Positions 15,887 to 24,809 of a DNA stretch of 64,000 nucleotides are shown in pieces. The notes beneath the pieces are model-generated. The model worked only from the letters and a program-made list of their open reading frames with translations. It made no database searches and was not told the DNA's origin. The position numbers were made by a program, and so were the translations under genes. The stretch is taken from contig NZ_QPJL01000007.1 in NCBI RefSeq assembly GCF_003337565.1, positions 120,661 to 184,660 on the forward strand, written 5' to 3'. The number at the start of each line of letters is the position of its first letter. Position 1 is the stretch's first letter. The stretch is from Paracoccus lutimaris. Its GTDB lineage: Bacteria > Pseudomonadota > Alphaproteobacteria > Rhodobacterales > Rhodobacteraceae.

Positions 15887-18073
15887 TCAGCCGTGCCGGT
15901 CGCGGATGCTCTCGATATCGAGATGGCCGGTGCCATTGCCCTCGGGGCGGTAGCGCAGCGCGATATGGGCCTCGACCTGATGGCCGGGGCGGGTGTCGGT
16001 GCCGAAGCTGCCGCAGCAATCCTCGACCACTTCCTTGACCATGAGGTCCAGCATGGTGCTTGCGGCCTGCGGATCGCCCTTGCGGATGACGGTGCCGGTC
16101 TTGAGGTCGATGACATCGCCCGGCAGGGCAAAGGCCAGCTTCGTGCCCGGCGCGGTGAAGTCGTCGCCCTGCAGTTCGGTATGGATCAGGTCGATCTCGA
16201 TCAGGACCGCGCCATGGGCGCCGATCACGGTCAGCTTGGTGTTGTCGTGATTGGCGATGACGCCGCTTTCCTCAAGGACGCCGATGCCGAAGCGCACGCC
16301 CTCTTCGGCGCAGGCGACGGCCAGACGGCCAAGACGGCGCGCGGAATGCAGGTTCTGGTCCAGAATGGCGGTGCCAAAGATGCCCAGCCCTTCCTGAATG
16401 ACCAGCCCGCGCCGGCCCATGTCGGAGGCGATGCCAAAGCGCAGCGCCTCATAGCTGGTGCCGCCCGCGATCATGAAGCCCGACAGCGCCGAGGCCGCCC
16501 CGCTGACCGCGATCACCGTGGCGCCGGCCGCATGGGCGCGGGCGATGGCGGTCAGAACGGGCGTGATTTCGCCCCGGTGCAGCAGGGTCTCGATCAGGCG
16601 GATCTGGTTGCCGCCGGTCAGCAGGATGGTTTTCAGCCCGGCGATCTGCTCGATCAGTTCCTGATCGCGCGACAGGCGTTCGACATTGTCGATGGTGATG
16701 CCGAAATCGATCGTATCGATGCCGGCCGCCTCAAGACCGCGCATATAGGTGCGGGCCTCGGCGCGGGGATCGGCCGAGGCGGCGGCGATGATGCCGACCG
16801 GCCCCTTGGCCTGCGCCTTGATCTCGCCCATCAGCGCCGAATCCGCGCGCAGGGGCGTCGAGCCCAGCAGCATCAGCCGCGCGGCGCGGCCCGGCTTGAC
16901 GCCATAGTCGCGCGCCAGCGCCGTACGGCGGTTCGCGGCCAGCTGCTTGGCGTTCAGCTTGCGCGTGCTCATGCCGGCGCGGAAATCGATGGCGGTCATG
17001 CGGAAATCGCGGTCGCGCTCGAACATCAGCGCCTGCGAGTCGGGCACGCGCGCGAATTCGACGGTAGTGGCATAGCCGGCCTTCGGCTCGATCGCGCGGG
17101 CGCGGTCGGCGGGATAGGTCTTGGCATCGCCCAGCACCAGCCGCGCCAGCAGGTCGTAAAGCGTATAGGCGCCAAAGACATTGCGCAGCGATCGCGCGGC
17201 GGCGCGATAGGCGATGTCGCGCGACCCCACCGGGCGCTTTTCCGGGCCGGGCAGGACGCGGCCCTTGGCCAGGTCGATGCTGTCGCCGTCATCGGCATAG
17301 CTGAAGGTCACGTTCTCGATGCTGTGGCGGCGCCTGTCCTGCTTGGACCCCTTGAGGTCCAGGATGAAGGCGCCGAATTCGCCGATCACATGGCCCTGCG
17401 CGCCATCGACGAACAGTGCCGTGTTCTCGTCAATGCCGAAGCCGCGCCTGACCCGGCTTTCGGCCATGGCGATCAGCAGCCGGCCAAAGCGGCCGCGCTT
17501 GATGAAATGCTGGTCCACCATGCCCCAGGGGAAAAAGCCCAGGCCCTGACCCATCAGCAGCCCCGCCTTGTCGGGGTCCGAAACGACGCCGTAGGTCGCC
17601 GCCTCAAGCGAGGTCCCGCCCGAGATCATCACCTCGGACATGATCGCCGCCCCGGCGGACGAGCCGGCAATCAGCCCGCCCGCCGCATGGGCGGCGCGGA
17701 TCGCGGCCAGAACCGGGCTTTCGCCGCCTTTGGGCGCCAGTGCGTCGGTGATCAGCGCCTGATCGCCGCCGGTAAAGAAGACGCTGCCATAGTCGGCCAC
17801 CTGCGCCACGATGGCGGGGTCGCGCGCGGCTTTGGCCGCATTCTCGCCATGGACGGCGGCCAGCACCACATCAAAGCCGTGGTTGCGAAACACCTCGACC
17901 GTCTCGGCGCCCACCACATCGGGTTCCGAGGAGGCCGTTGGAAACACCACGATCCGGCCGCCGGACAGGCGGTGCATTTCGGCATAGATCGCATCGTTAT
18001 CGTCCTCAAGCCGGCCGCCGATGACGGCCAGCTTGGGATTGTTCCCCGCAAGGGGCACGTTTTTCACAGTCAT
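15887..18073 (-). CDS. cphB: cyanophycinase, two-domain form
   Basis: A serine exopeptidase that cuts cyanophycin into beta-Asp-Arg dipeptides. At about 728 residues it is much longer than the usual ~270-300. Residues 12-240 form a full cyanophycinase domain with nucleophile Ser139 in GSSAG, His189 in VDQHF and Glu216 in GIDENTAL. A second, related domain lies at about 390-650, but the matching positions are Gly525 (VSGAAS) and Asn574 (LDQNL), so it looks inactive. I chose the ATG at 18073; a TTG two codons earlier is possible. The gene lies 22 bases downstream of cphA. Confidence 0.92.
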   Translation of the reverse strand: MTVKNVPLAGNNPKLAVIGGRLEDDNDAIYAEMHRLSGGRIVVFPTASSEPDVVGAETVEVFRNHGFDVVLAAVHGENAAKAARDPAIVAQVADYGSVFFTGGDQALITDALAPKGGESPVLAAIRAAHAAGGLIAGSSAGAAIMSEVMISGGTSLEAATYGVVSDPDKAGLLMGQGLGFFPWGMVDQHFIKRGRFGRLLIAMAESRVRRGFGIDENTALFVDGAQGHVIGEFGAFILDLKGSKQDRRRHSIENVTFSYADDGDSIDLAKGRVLPGPEKRPVGSRDIAYRAAARSLRNVFGAYTLYDLLARLVLGDAKTYPADRARAIEPKAGYATTVEFARVPDSQALMFERDRDFRMTAIDFRAGMSTRKLNAKQLAANRRTALARDYGVKPGRAARLMLLGSTPLRADSALMGEIKAQAKGPVGIIAAASADPRAEARTYMRGLEAAGIDTIDFGITIDNVERLSRDQELIEQIAGLKTILLTGGNQIRLIETLLHRGEITPVLTAIARAHAAGATVIAVSGAASALSGFMIAGGTSYEALRFGIASDMGRRGLVIQEGLGIFGTAILDQNLHSARRLGRLAVACAEEGVRFGIGVLEESGVIANHDNTKLTVIGAHGAVLIEIDLIHTELQGDDFTAPGTKLAFALPGDVIDLKTGTVIRKGDPQAASTMLDLMVKEVVEDCCGSFGTDTRPGHQVEAHIALRYRPEGNGTGHLDIESIRDRHG

Positions 18074-18095
18074 TATCAACCTGAACGGTCAGAGG

Positions 18096-20840
18096 TCAGG
18101 ATGCGGGCGCGATGAGCACGCCGCGATCATCCGTGACGACGGTGAAGCCGTCGGGAATGTCGAAGCTGCTGTCCTGCACCCGCCGCGCGGCGCGATCCTC
18201 TTCGGGTTCCGCCGCCTCGAAGGCAGGGGTGAAGTTGATGATCTGCTTCCACGAACGGGTGATCGCCTCGCAGAAGAACAGGATCAGGTCGTCGCGCTCG
18301 GCCATGTTCAGCGCGGCGGCCAACGCGTCCTGCTCTTCCTCGATGATGGTGATGGCGCTTTCGGGCACTCCAAGGTCGATCAGCGCGGCGCGCATCAGCC
18401 GCGGCATCTCGTCGGGGGCGCGGTTGCGCAGGTCGTCGTCGCGGTGGCAGATATAGGTGTCGAAATGCCCCGCGACCTTGGCGGCGATATCGCGCAGATC
18501 CTCGTCCCGACGGTCGCCGGGGCAGGTGACGCAGACGATGCGCTTGCCGCGCGGCCGCAGCCGGTCGACCAGATCGACCATGGCGCCGATGGCGGCCTCG
18601 TTATGGCCGTAATCCAGAATGACGCGGAAGCCGTGCTCGTCGAAGACGTTCATCCGGCCCGGCGACTGGAAGAAGGTGTTGTCGAAGGTGCGCAGCCCGG
18701 TACGGATCTGGTCCAGCGTCTTGCCAAGCGCATAGGCCATGGCGGCCGCGAACATGGCGTTCTCGACGTTGTGCAGCGCCTTGCCCTCCAGCGTCGCCGG
18801 GATCAGATGCGTCCAGATCAAGGGGATATGGGTGCCGTTGTCATAGATGACGATCTGGTCGCCATTGATCCCCTGCTCCAGCACCACCGCGCGCTTGCCA
18901 AGGCGGATATGCTCGCGCACCAGCTCGTGCTCGGGGTTGCGGGTGACGTAAAGGATGTGCTTGGCCGGCGAATAGGCGGCCATTTTCAGCGTATACTGGT
19001 TGTCGGCGTTCAGAACGACCGTGCCGCGCGTGACCTCGGCGATGACGCGCTTGACCTCGGCCAGCCCGTCCAGCGTATCGACGCCGCCCAGACCCAGATG
19101 GTCCGAGGTGACGTTCAGCACCGCGCCCACGTCGCAGAAGTTATAGCCCAGCCCCGAACGGACGATGCCGCCGCGCGCGGTTTCCAGCACGGCGATATCC
19201 ACGGACGGATCGCGCAGCACCATCTTGGCCGAGACCGGCCCGGTCATGTCGCCTTTGACCGTCACGTTGCCGTCGATATAGACCGCGTCGGTCGAGGTCT
19301 GGCCGACGACATGGCCGGCCATCTTCAGCAGATGGCCCAGCATCCGGGCGCAGGTGGTCTTGCCGTTGGTGCCGGTCAGCGCGGCGATCGGCACGCGGCT
19401 CTGGCTGCCCGGCGGGAACAGCATGTCCATGATCTTGCCGCCGACGTCGCGCGGCTTGCCCTCGGAGGGGGCGATGTGCATGCGCAGGCCGGGGCCGGCG
19501 TTGATCTCGCAGATGGCGCCGCCGGTTTCGCGATAGCTGCGGGTGATGTCGGTGGTCAGGAAATCGACCGCGCCCACATCCAGCCCGATGGCGCGGATGG
19601 CGCGTTCGGCCATCAGCTTGTTGTCGGGATGGATGGTGTCGGTCACATCGACCGCCGTGCCCCCGGTCGAGATATTGGCGGTCTTGCGCAGATAGACCTC
19701 TTCGCCCTCGGGGGGGACGGTTTCGGTAGTATAGCCGCGCTCTTCCAGCAGGCGCAGGGCCTGCGCGTCCAGCTCCAGCCGGGTCAGCACGTTTTCATGG
19801 CCGACGCCGCGGCGCGGGTCCTGATTCACGATATCCACCAGCGAGGCGATGGAATGCTTGCCGTCGCCCTTGACATGGCCCGGCACGCGGCGGGCGGCGG
19901 CGGCCAGTTCGCCGTTCACCACCAGCAGGCGGTGATCGTCGCCCAGGATCATGCTTTCCACGACCACGGCGCTGCCTTCCTGATCGGCGACGGCGAATGC
20001 CGCCTCGACCCCGGCCTCATCGGTGATGTTCACGGTCACGCCGCGCCCGTGATTGCCGTCCAGCGGTTTCACCACCACCGGATAGCCGATGCGGTTCGCA
20101 GCCGAGACCGCCTCGTCGGCGTCATAGACCAGCCGCTGTTTCGGCACCGGCAGGCCCAGATCGCTGAGCAGTTGGTTGCACATGTTCTTGTCCGAGGCGA
20201 TCTCGACCGCGATATGCGAGGTCTTGCTGCTCAGCGCCGCCTCGATGCGCTGCTGATACTTGCCCTGACCGACCTGAATGAGGCTCGCCTCGTTCAGGCG
20301 ATACCACGGAATGTCGCGGGCCTCGGCCGCGCGCACCAGCTCCATGGCCGAGGGGCCCAGCGTGCGCTTGTCGGCAAAGCGCAGGAAGCGGTCGACGTCT
20401 TCCTCGAGATCGGCGGGGGCGTCGTCCTCGGCATTGGCGATGGCGGCCAGAAGGTCGCAGGCGACCTCGCCGGCTTCAAGGCCGATATCCTCGGAATCGA
20501 AGCTGTAGAAGACCTCGATCACGTCGCGCTCGTCGGTCGGTTCGGCCCAGGCCAGATCGCCGCGCTGACCGGCGGCGCGTTGCAGTTCCAGCGCCAGACG
20601 CGCCAGCATGTCGCCCAGGTCAAAGCGGTTCGCGGACCGCACTTCGGCCAGCCAGTCGGCGTCGCGGGCACCCGGCGCGGCCCAACCCGGCAGCACGGCC
20701 AGAAGCGGGTCCAGAACGCGCCCGCCCAGCTGGGCCAGGCGCTCGGCATAGGACGGTTTCACGTCGATGGTCAGGCGGATCAGCGGCTCTTTGGCATGGA
20801 CGTTGGGACCGACATAGACCGAGGTGCCCTCGATATTCAT
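18096..20840 (-). CDS. cphA: cyanophycin synthetase
   Basis: CphA polymerises Asp and Arg into cyanophycin, a nitrogen reserve, using ATP. At 914 residues it has the full three-part layout: an N-terminal domain (1-160), an ATP-grasp domain (about 210-470; IGYPVVVKPLDGNHGRGV, CEINAGPGLRMH) and a Mur-ligase-like domain with the P-loop GTNGKTT at 490-496 and DYGHNEAAI further on. The intact P-loop fits CphA1, which uses free amino acids. GGAAGGAAG precedes the ATG. It is the first gene of cphA-cphB-PIN-cphZ. Confidence 0.97.
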   Translation of the reverse strand: MNIEGTSVYVGPNVHAKEPLIRLTIDVKPSYAERLAQLGGRVLDPLLAVLPGWAAPGARDADWLAEVRSANRFDLGDMLARLALELQRAAGQRGDLAWAEPTDERDVIEVFYSFDSEDIGLEAGEVACDLLAAIANAEDDAPADLEEDVDRFLRFADKRTLGPSAMELVRAAEARDIPWYRLNEASLIQVGQGKYQQRIEAALSSKTSHIAVEIASDKNMCNQLLSDLGLPVPKQRLVYDADEAVSAANRIGYPVVVKPLDGNHGRGVTVNITDEAGVEAAFAVADQEGSAVVVESMILGDDHRLLVVNGELAAAARRVPGHVKGDGKHSIASLVDIVNQDPRRGVGHENVLTRLELDAQALRLLEERGYTTETVPPEGEEVYLRKTANISTGGTAVDVTDTIHPDNKLMAERAIRAIGLDVGAVDFLTTDITRSYRETGGAICEINAGPGLRMHIAPSEGKPRDVGGKIMDMLFPPGSQSRVPIAALTGTNGKTTCARMLGHLLKMAGHVVGQTSTDAVYIDGNVTVKGDMTGPVSAKMVLRDPSVDIAVLETARGGIVRSGLGYNFCDVGAVLNVTSDHLGLGGVDTLDGLAEVKRVIAEVTRGTVVLNADNQYTLKMAAYSPAKHILYVTRNPEHELVREHIRLGKRAVVLEQGINGDQIVIYDNGTHIPLIWTHLIPATLEGKALHNVENAMFAAAMAYALGKTLDQIRTGLRTFDNTFFQSPGRMNVFDEHGFRVILDYGHNEAAIGAMVDLVDRLRPRGKRIVCVTCPGDRRDEDLRDIAAKVAGHFDTYICHRDDDLRNRAPDEMPRLMRAALIDLGVPESAITIIEEEQDALAAALNMAERDDLILFFCEAITRSWKQIINFTPAFEAAEPEEDRAARRVQDSSFDIPDGFTVVTDDRGVLIAPAS

Positions 20841-20909
20841 TCGCGCTTCCTTCCTGTGTAACTTTTGAAATACGGGGCGGCCGCAAGGGCCGGTTCTGTG
20901 ACTGGATCA

Positions 20910-20945
20910 CTGCCCGACAACGGGCGCAAGCGCGTTGTCGGGCAG
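20910..20945. terminator. strong hairpin between the usp operon end and the cphA promoter
   Basis: A perfect 13-bp stem, CTGCCCGACAACG with CGTTGTCGGGCAG, lies between the usp stop and the cphA start. It is probably a terminator of the permease-usp operon on the minus strand, although no U tract follows. The ~65 bases between it and cphA must hold the cphA promoter, which I could not pinpoint. Confidence 0.65.
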
Positions 20946-20950
20946 CCGGT

Positions 20951-21832
20951 TCATTCCGTGATGCGGGGGACGATCATCCGCGGGATGGGGGCGTGGCGCA
21001 GGATCTTGCCCGAATTCGAGCCGACAAAGACCCGCATCAGCGGTCCCAGGCGGCTTGAGCCGATGACCAGCAATTCGCAGGGCTTCCAGTCCAGCGCGCC
21101 GACCGCCTCTTTCCAGTTCCGCCCGTCGCCAAAGACCGAGTCGGGCAGATCGGCTCCGCGCCATCCGGCGCGGATGGCGTCATGCACGGCATTGGCCTGG
21201 GTCAGGAACTTGTTCGAGACGAGGCTTTCGACATCATAGCCCGCGCCGCTGGGATACATCTGGCGGTCGCGCACGATGAAGGTCGCCAGCCGCAGCGGCA
21301 CATGGAAGCTGGCGGCGATCTCGCCGGCCTTGTGCGCCAATGCCATCGAGTCGCTTGAGCTGGCGATGGCGCAGGTGATGCGGCTCAGCTTGGCTTCCGG
21401 CGCCCGATAGCCACGCGGGGCCAGCGCCACCGGGATGCGGGCGCTGCGCAGGACCTCGGTTGCGACCGTGCCCTCCTGAAAGCGCGCCATCGGCGCCTTG
21501 CGCGACGATCCCAGCACGATGGCATCGACGCCCATTTCCTCGGCCAGAGCCAGAAGCCCGGCGCTGGCCGATTCCGCATGGCGGTGCAGAAATTCCGCCG
21601 GCACGTCCGCGGGCATCTCGGCGCGCGCCGCCGCCAGCGTCTTTTCGGCGTGGCGTTCAAGGAACTGGACATATTCCACGTCCACCATCGCGGGCGAGGG
21701 GTGGTCCCAGGTCTCGGGCAGGATCACCGCCGCGACCACGCTGCCGCCGGCCGAGCGCGCCAGCATCGCCCCCAGCCGCAGGGCCTCGCAGCCGCCCTTG
21801 TCCGCCGAATATCCGACCAGATAGCGTTTCAT
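20951..21832 (-). CDS. universal stress protein, tandem UspA domains
   Basis: A 293-residue cytoplasmic protein with two UspA folds. The first (1-145) ends in the nucleotide-binding type signature IVLGSSRKAPMARFQEGTVATEVL; the second (150-293) has the degenerate equivalent LVIGSSRLGPLMRVFVGSNSGKIL. Its ATG overlaps the stop of the permease gene by 4 bases, so both come from one mRNA. UspA proteins paired with amino-acid permeases are common and may modulate the transporter; the exact role is unknown. Confidence 0.9.
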   Translation of the reverse strand: MKRYLVGYSADKGGCEALRLGAMLARSAGGSVVAAVILPETWDHPSPAMVDVEYVQFLERHAEKTLAAARAEMPADVPAEFLHRHAESASAGLLALAEEMGVDAIVLGSSRKAPMARFQEGTVATEVLRSARIPVALAPRGYRAPEAKLSRITCAIASSSDSMALAHKAGEIAASFHVPLRLATFIVRDRQMYPSGAGYDVESLVSNKFLTQANAVHDAIRAGWRGADLPDSVFGDGRNWKEAVGALDWKPCELLVIGSSRLGPLMRVFVGSNSGKILRHAPIPRMIVPRITE

Positions 21833-23307
21833 TCAGACAGATCCGCGTTGGCGTCCGAACCCGGCTCAAGGACCGAGTTCCGCGAGGAATAGAAGATATA
21901 CATGATCCCGGCCAGAACCGCCCAGATCGCGGTCAGCTTGAACACGATCGAGGACAGGCTGGAGATCAGATACAGGCACGAGATGATGCTGAGGATCGGC
22001 AACACCGGGAAGAACGGCACCGAGAAGCCGCGCGGCGCGTCGGGCCGGCGATAACGCAGGATGATGACGCCTGCCGAAACCACGGTGAAGGCAACCAGCG
22101 TCCCCATGCTGGTCAGGTCCCACAGAACCGCCGAGGGCAGGAAGGCCGCGATCGCCGCCACCACACAGCCGACGATGATCGTGTTTGCCGTCGGCGTCAG
22201 CGTATGCGGATCGACGCGGCTGAAGATCGGCGGCAGCATGCCGTCGCGCGACATCGCGAACAGCACCCGGGTCTGGCCGTAAAGCACGACCAGCGTCACC
22301 GAAAAGACCGAGATGACCGCGCCCGCCGACAGGATGACCGAGGGGATCGACGAGCCGGTGACGTTTTGCAAGATCACCGACAGCCCGGCCTCTTGCCCCT
22401 CGAACATGCCCTGCGACTGGGCGCCCAGGGCGGCGATGGTCACCAGCAGATAGAAGCTGATGACGATGATCAGCGCATAGATGATGGCGCGCGGCAGGTT
22501 GCGGCGCGGGTTCTCGACCTCTTCGCCGGCAGTCGAGACGGCGTCCAGACCCACGAAGGTAAAGAAGATCGAGCCGGCCGCCGCACTGATCCCGGCAACG
22601 CCATGCGGCGCGAAGGGGGTGAAGTTCTCGGCCTTGAAGGCGGTCAGGGCGATGGCGATGAACAGCGCCAGCACCCCCAGCTTGATCACCACCATGATGG
22701 CATTGGCGCGCGCCGATTCCCGCGAGCCGCGGATCAGCAGCACACAGCACATGCCGACAAGGATCGCGGCCGGCAGGTTGATATAGCCGTCGCCGCCGAA
22801 TTTCAGCGAATAGCCCTCGGCCACCAGCGGCGCGTGCAACAGCGCGCGCGGCAGCTCATAGCCGGTGGTAATCAGCAGAAGGTTGTGCAGATATTCGCTC
22901 CAGCCGACGGCGACGGCGCCGGCCGAGACGCCGTATTCCATCACCAGACAGGCGGCGACAAGGAACGCCAGACCCTCGCCCAGCGTTGCATAGGCATAGG
23001 AATAGCTGGAGCCCGAGACCGGGATCATCGAGCTCATTTCCGCATAGCAAAGCGCGGTCAGACCGGCCGCGAACCCGGCGATCAGGAAGGAAATCAGAAC
23101 CGCAGGCCCGGCCACCGGCACCTGCTCGGCCAGCACGAAGAAAATCCCCGTGCCGATGGTTGCGCCGACACCGAACATGGTCAGCTGGAACAGCGTGATC
23201 GAGCGCTTCAGCTCGGCGCCGTGACCATGCGATTGCGACTGTGCGAGAAAGGTCTCAATCGGTTTCTTGCGCAAAAGGCGCTGCGCAAGGCTTGGCGCGC
23301 TGTTCAT
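21829..23307 (-). CDS. APC-superfamily amino acid permease
   Basis: A 492-residue inner-membrane protein with about 12 membrane spans. The N-terminal FGVGATIGTGIFFVL motif marks span 1 of the cationic amino-acid transporter (CAT)-type APC family; FVGLDAVSTAGEEVENPRR is the consensus loop after span 6. It heads a two-gene operon with the Usp gene and is divergent from an Lrp-type regulator. Between the cyanophycin and arginase operons, a cationic amino acid such as arginine is a reasonable substrate, but this is inferred from context. Confidence 0.9.
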   Translation of the reverse strand: MNSAPSLAQRLLRKKPIETFLAQSQSHGHGAELKRSITLFQLTMFGVGATIGTGIFFVLAEQVPVAGPAVLISFLIAGFAAGLTALCYAEMSSMIPVSGSSYSYAYATLGEGLAFLVAACLVMEYGVSAGAVAVGWSEYLHNLLLITTGYELPRALLHAPLVAEGYSLKFGGDGYINLPAAILVGMCCVLLIRGSRESARANAIMVVIKLGVLALFIAIALTAFKAENFTPFAPHGVAGISAAAGSIFFTFVGLDAVSTAGEEVENPRRNLPRAIIYALIIVISFYLLVTIAALGAQSQGMFEGQEAGLSVILQNVTGSSIPSVILSAGAVISVFSVTLVVLYGQTRVLFAMSRDGMLPPIFSRVDPHTLTPTANTIIVGCVVAAIAAFLPSAVLWDLTSMGTLVAFTVVSAGVIILRYRRPDAPRGFSVPFFPVLPILSIISCLYLISSLSSIVFKLTAIWAVLAGIMYIFYSSRNSVLEPGSDANADLSE

Positions 23308-23530
23308 TCGTGACCCCCGTTTTCAGTGCTGTTTTGTGGTCGCAACGACCCTGTTAACGAAACTTTACACAGCGTGAGCGCAGAAAGTCCTTTCGAACTT
23401 GATCCGGCTTTTGGCACATGCTGCGCCCGCCACCCCCCGCCAAGGCACGAACTGCCAGCGTCGTTGCGGCCCGATCGCCGATCCCGGCGATTTTGAACAA
23501 GAATCGGCTTGCGCAATCCGTGGGTTGCGG

Positions 23531-23546
23531 GGCTATCTTTATAGCC
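23531..23546. promoter_or_regulatory. inverted repeat upstream of lrp gene
   Basis: GGCTAT-CTTT-ATAGCC is a perfect 6-bp inverted repeat 18 bases before the start of the Lrp-type gene, in the 257-base region shared with the divergent permease operon. It may be an operator for autoregulation. This rests on position and symmetry only. Confidence 0.4.
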
Positions 23547-23564
23547 ACACGCCGGAGAGACGCG

Positions 23565-24065
23565 ATGAAGGACAATGAAGGAAGCCTGACGCTGGACCAG
23601 ATCGACCTGCGCATCCTTGAAAGGTTGCAGGTGGATGGCCGCATGACCAACCAGGAACTGGCCGAGGCCGTCGGCCTGTCGCCCAGCCCCTGCCTGAACC
23701 GGGTCAGACGGCTGGAAAAGGCCGGTGTCATCTCCAGCTACCAGGCCCATGTCGAGCTGACCAAGGTTTGCCGCCATGTCGACGTGATCGCTGCCGTCAC
23801 CCTGCGCGACCACGGGCTGGAGGATTTCGAGGTCTTCGAGGAGATGGTCGCCGGGATGCGCTTTGTCATCGAATGCACCAAGATCAGCGGCACGATCGAC
23901 TATCTGGTGCGCTTCATCTGCCCCGACATTGCCGCCTATCAGATGCTGTCGGACGAGCTGCTGAAGCTGGGGCCCAAGATCAACAACCTGTCCAGCTATA
24001 TCGTGCTGAAGACCGTCAAGCCGTTCCGCGGCATGGCGCTGGAGGGACTGGTGCCGTTCCGCTGA
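23565..24065 (+). CDS. Lrp/AsnC-family regulator
   Basis: A 166-residue feast/famine regulator: N-terminal winged helix-turn-helix (LDQIDLRILERLQVDGR, LAEAVGLSPSPCLNRVRRLEKAGVI) and C-terminal RAM/AsnC ligand domain (RFVIECTKISGTIDYLVRFICPD). GGAGAGACGCG precedes the chosen ATG; the reading from 23418 is not supported. It is divergent from the APC permease-usp operon and probably controls it in response to an amino acid. Confidence 0.92.
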   Translation: MKDNEGSLTLDQIDLRILERLQVDGRMTNQELAEAVGLSPSPCLNRVRRLEKAGVISSYQAHVELTKVCRHVDVIAAVTLRDHGLEDFEVFEEMVAGMRFVIECTKISGTIDYLVRFICPDIAAYQMLSDELLKLGPKINNLSSYIVLKTVKPFRGMALEGLVPFR

Positions 24066-24104
24066 CAAGGCCGCCAAGGCCGCCATGGCTGACATCGGCG
24101 CGCC

Positions 24105-24809
24105 TCAGCCCAGAAGATAGGCGGCGGCGCCGCTGTCAAAGCCGGTGATGCGCTGGCCTTTGGCAAAGGCTTCGGTCAGGGCGGCGCGCAACTCCATGCG
24201 CGCTTGCAGCGCCGCAGCCGGATCGTCGCGCAAAAGCGCGTCGATATCGCGCGGGATCGCGACCTTGCTGACGGCATTCGGAGGGGGCGGGGTCCGGCCC
24301 TCGGCGCGGGCGGCGACGCCCTCGCTTTCCAGATGCCAGTCCAGCATGATCCGGTCCGAGGGCAGGCCGGCGTTGATGCCCGCCATCACCCCGTAATAGT
24401 CGTTCAGATAGCTGTCCGAGACCCCGCCCAGAGAGGCAACGTTCAACCCGGCATTGACGGCGCGCAGCGGATCATAGGTCCAGCGCACGCGGGTGATGTC
24501 GCGCGCCAGACACCATTCCCGCTGATACCATTTCAGCCGCACGCCCAGCCGCAGCCCGCGCGCCTCGGCCAGCACCGCCAGCCGGTGCGAATGCTGCACG
24601 CCCGGCGTGGCGCTGGGGAATGCAAACAGAAAGCCCAGCATTCGCCCGTCCCGAAAGGCGCCCGCGACCAGCCCGCCCTCATGCTGGATGGCCAGCATCA
24701 GGTCGGCATTGTCGGGCATGTCGTCATCGCCCCAGACCTGCCGCTGCACCTCCTCGGCCAGCTTCAGCTCGTCAAGCGAGGCGAGTTCGCGGAAAGTGAC
24801 CTCGCTCAT
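24105..24809 (-). CDS. GNAT acyltransferase, probable amino-acid N-succinyltransferase
   Basis: A 234-residue protein of the COG3375 branch of GNAT enzymes: FRELASLDELKLAEEVQRQVWG at the start, AFRDGRMLGFLFAFP, HSHRLAVLAEARGLRLGVRLKWYQRE (acyl-CoA binding loop) and RVRWTYDPLRAVNAGLNVASLGG. Members next to N-succinylamino acid racemase genes succinylate D-amino acids, the first step of an irreversible D-to-L conversion. Its start overlaps the racemase stop by 4 bases (ATGA). The acyl donor and substrate are inferred from this pairing. Confidence 0.82.
   Translation of the reverse strand: MSEVTFRELASLDELKLAEEVQRQVWGDDDMPDNADLMLAIQHEGGLVAGAFRDGRMLGFLFAFPSATPGVQHSHRLAVLAEARGLRLGVRLKWYQREWCLARDITRVRWTYDPLRAVNAGLNVASLGGVSDSYLNDYYGVMAGINAGLPSDRIMLDWHLESEGVAARAEGRTPPPPNAVSKVAIPRDIDALLRDDPAAALQARMELRAALTEAFAKGQRITGFDSGAAAYLLG

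Noticed and set aside
15857..18115. 752-codon plus-strand open frame
   Set aside because: Antisense shadow of cyanophycinase.
18021..20861. 946-codon plus-strand open frame
   Set aside because: It mirrors cphA on the other strand and has no recognisable domain; cphA motifs are unambiguous.
21460..23313. 617-codon plus-strand open frame
   Set aside because: Antisense of the APC permease, rich in Arg/Gln/His, with no hydrophobic or domain pattern.
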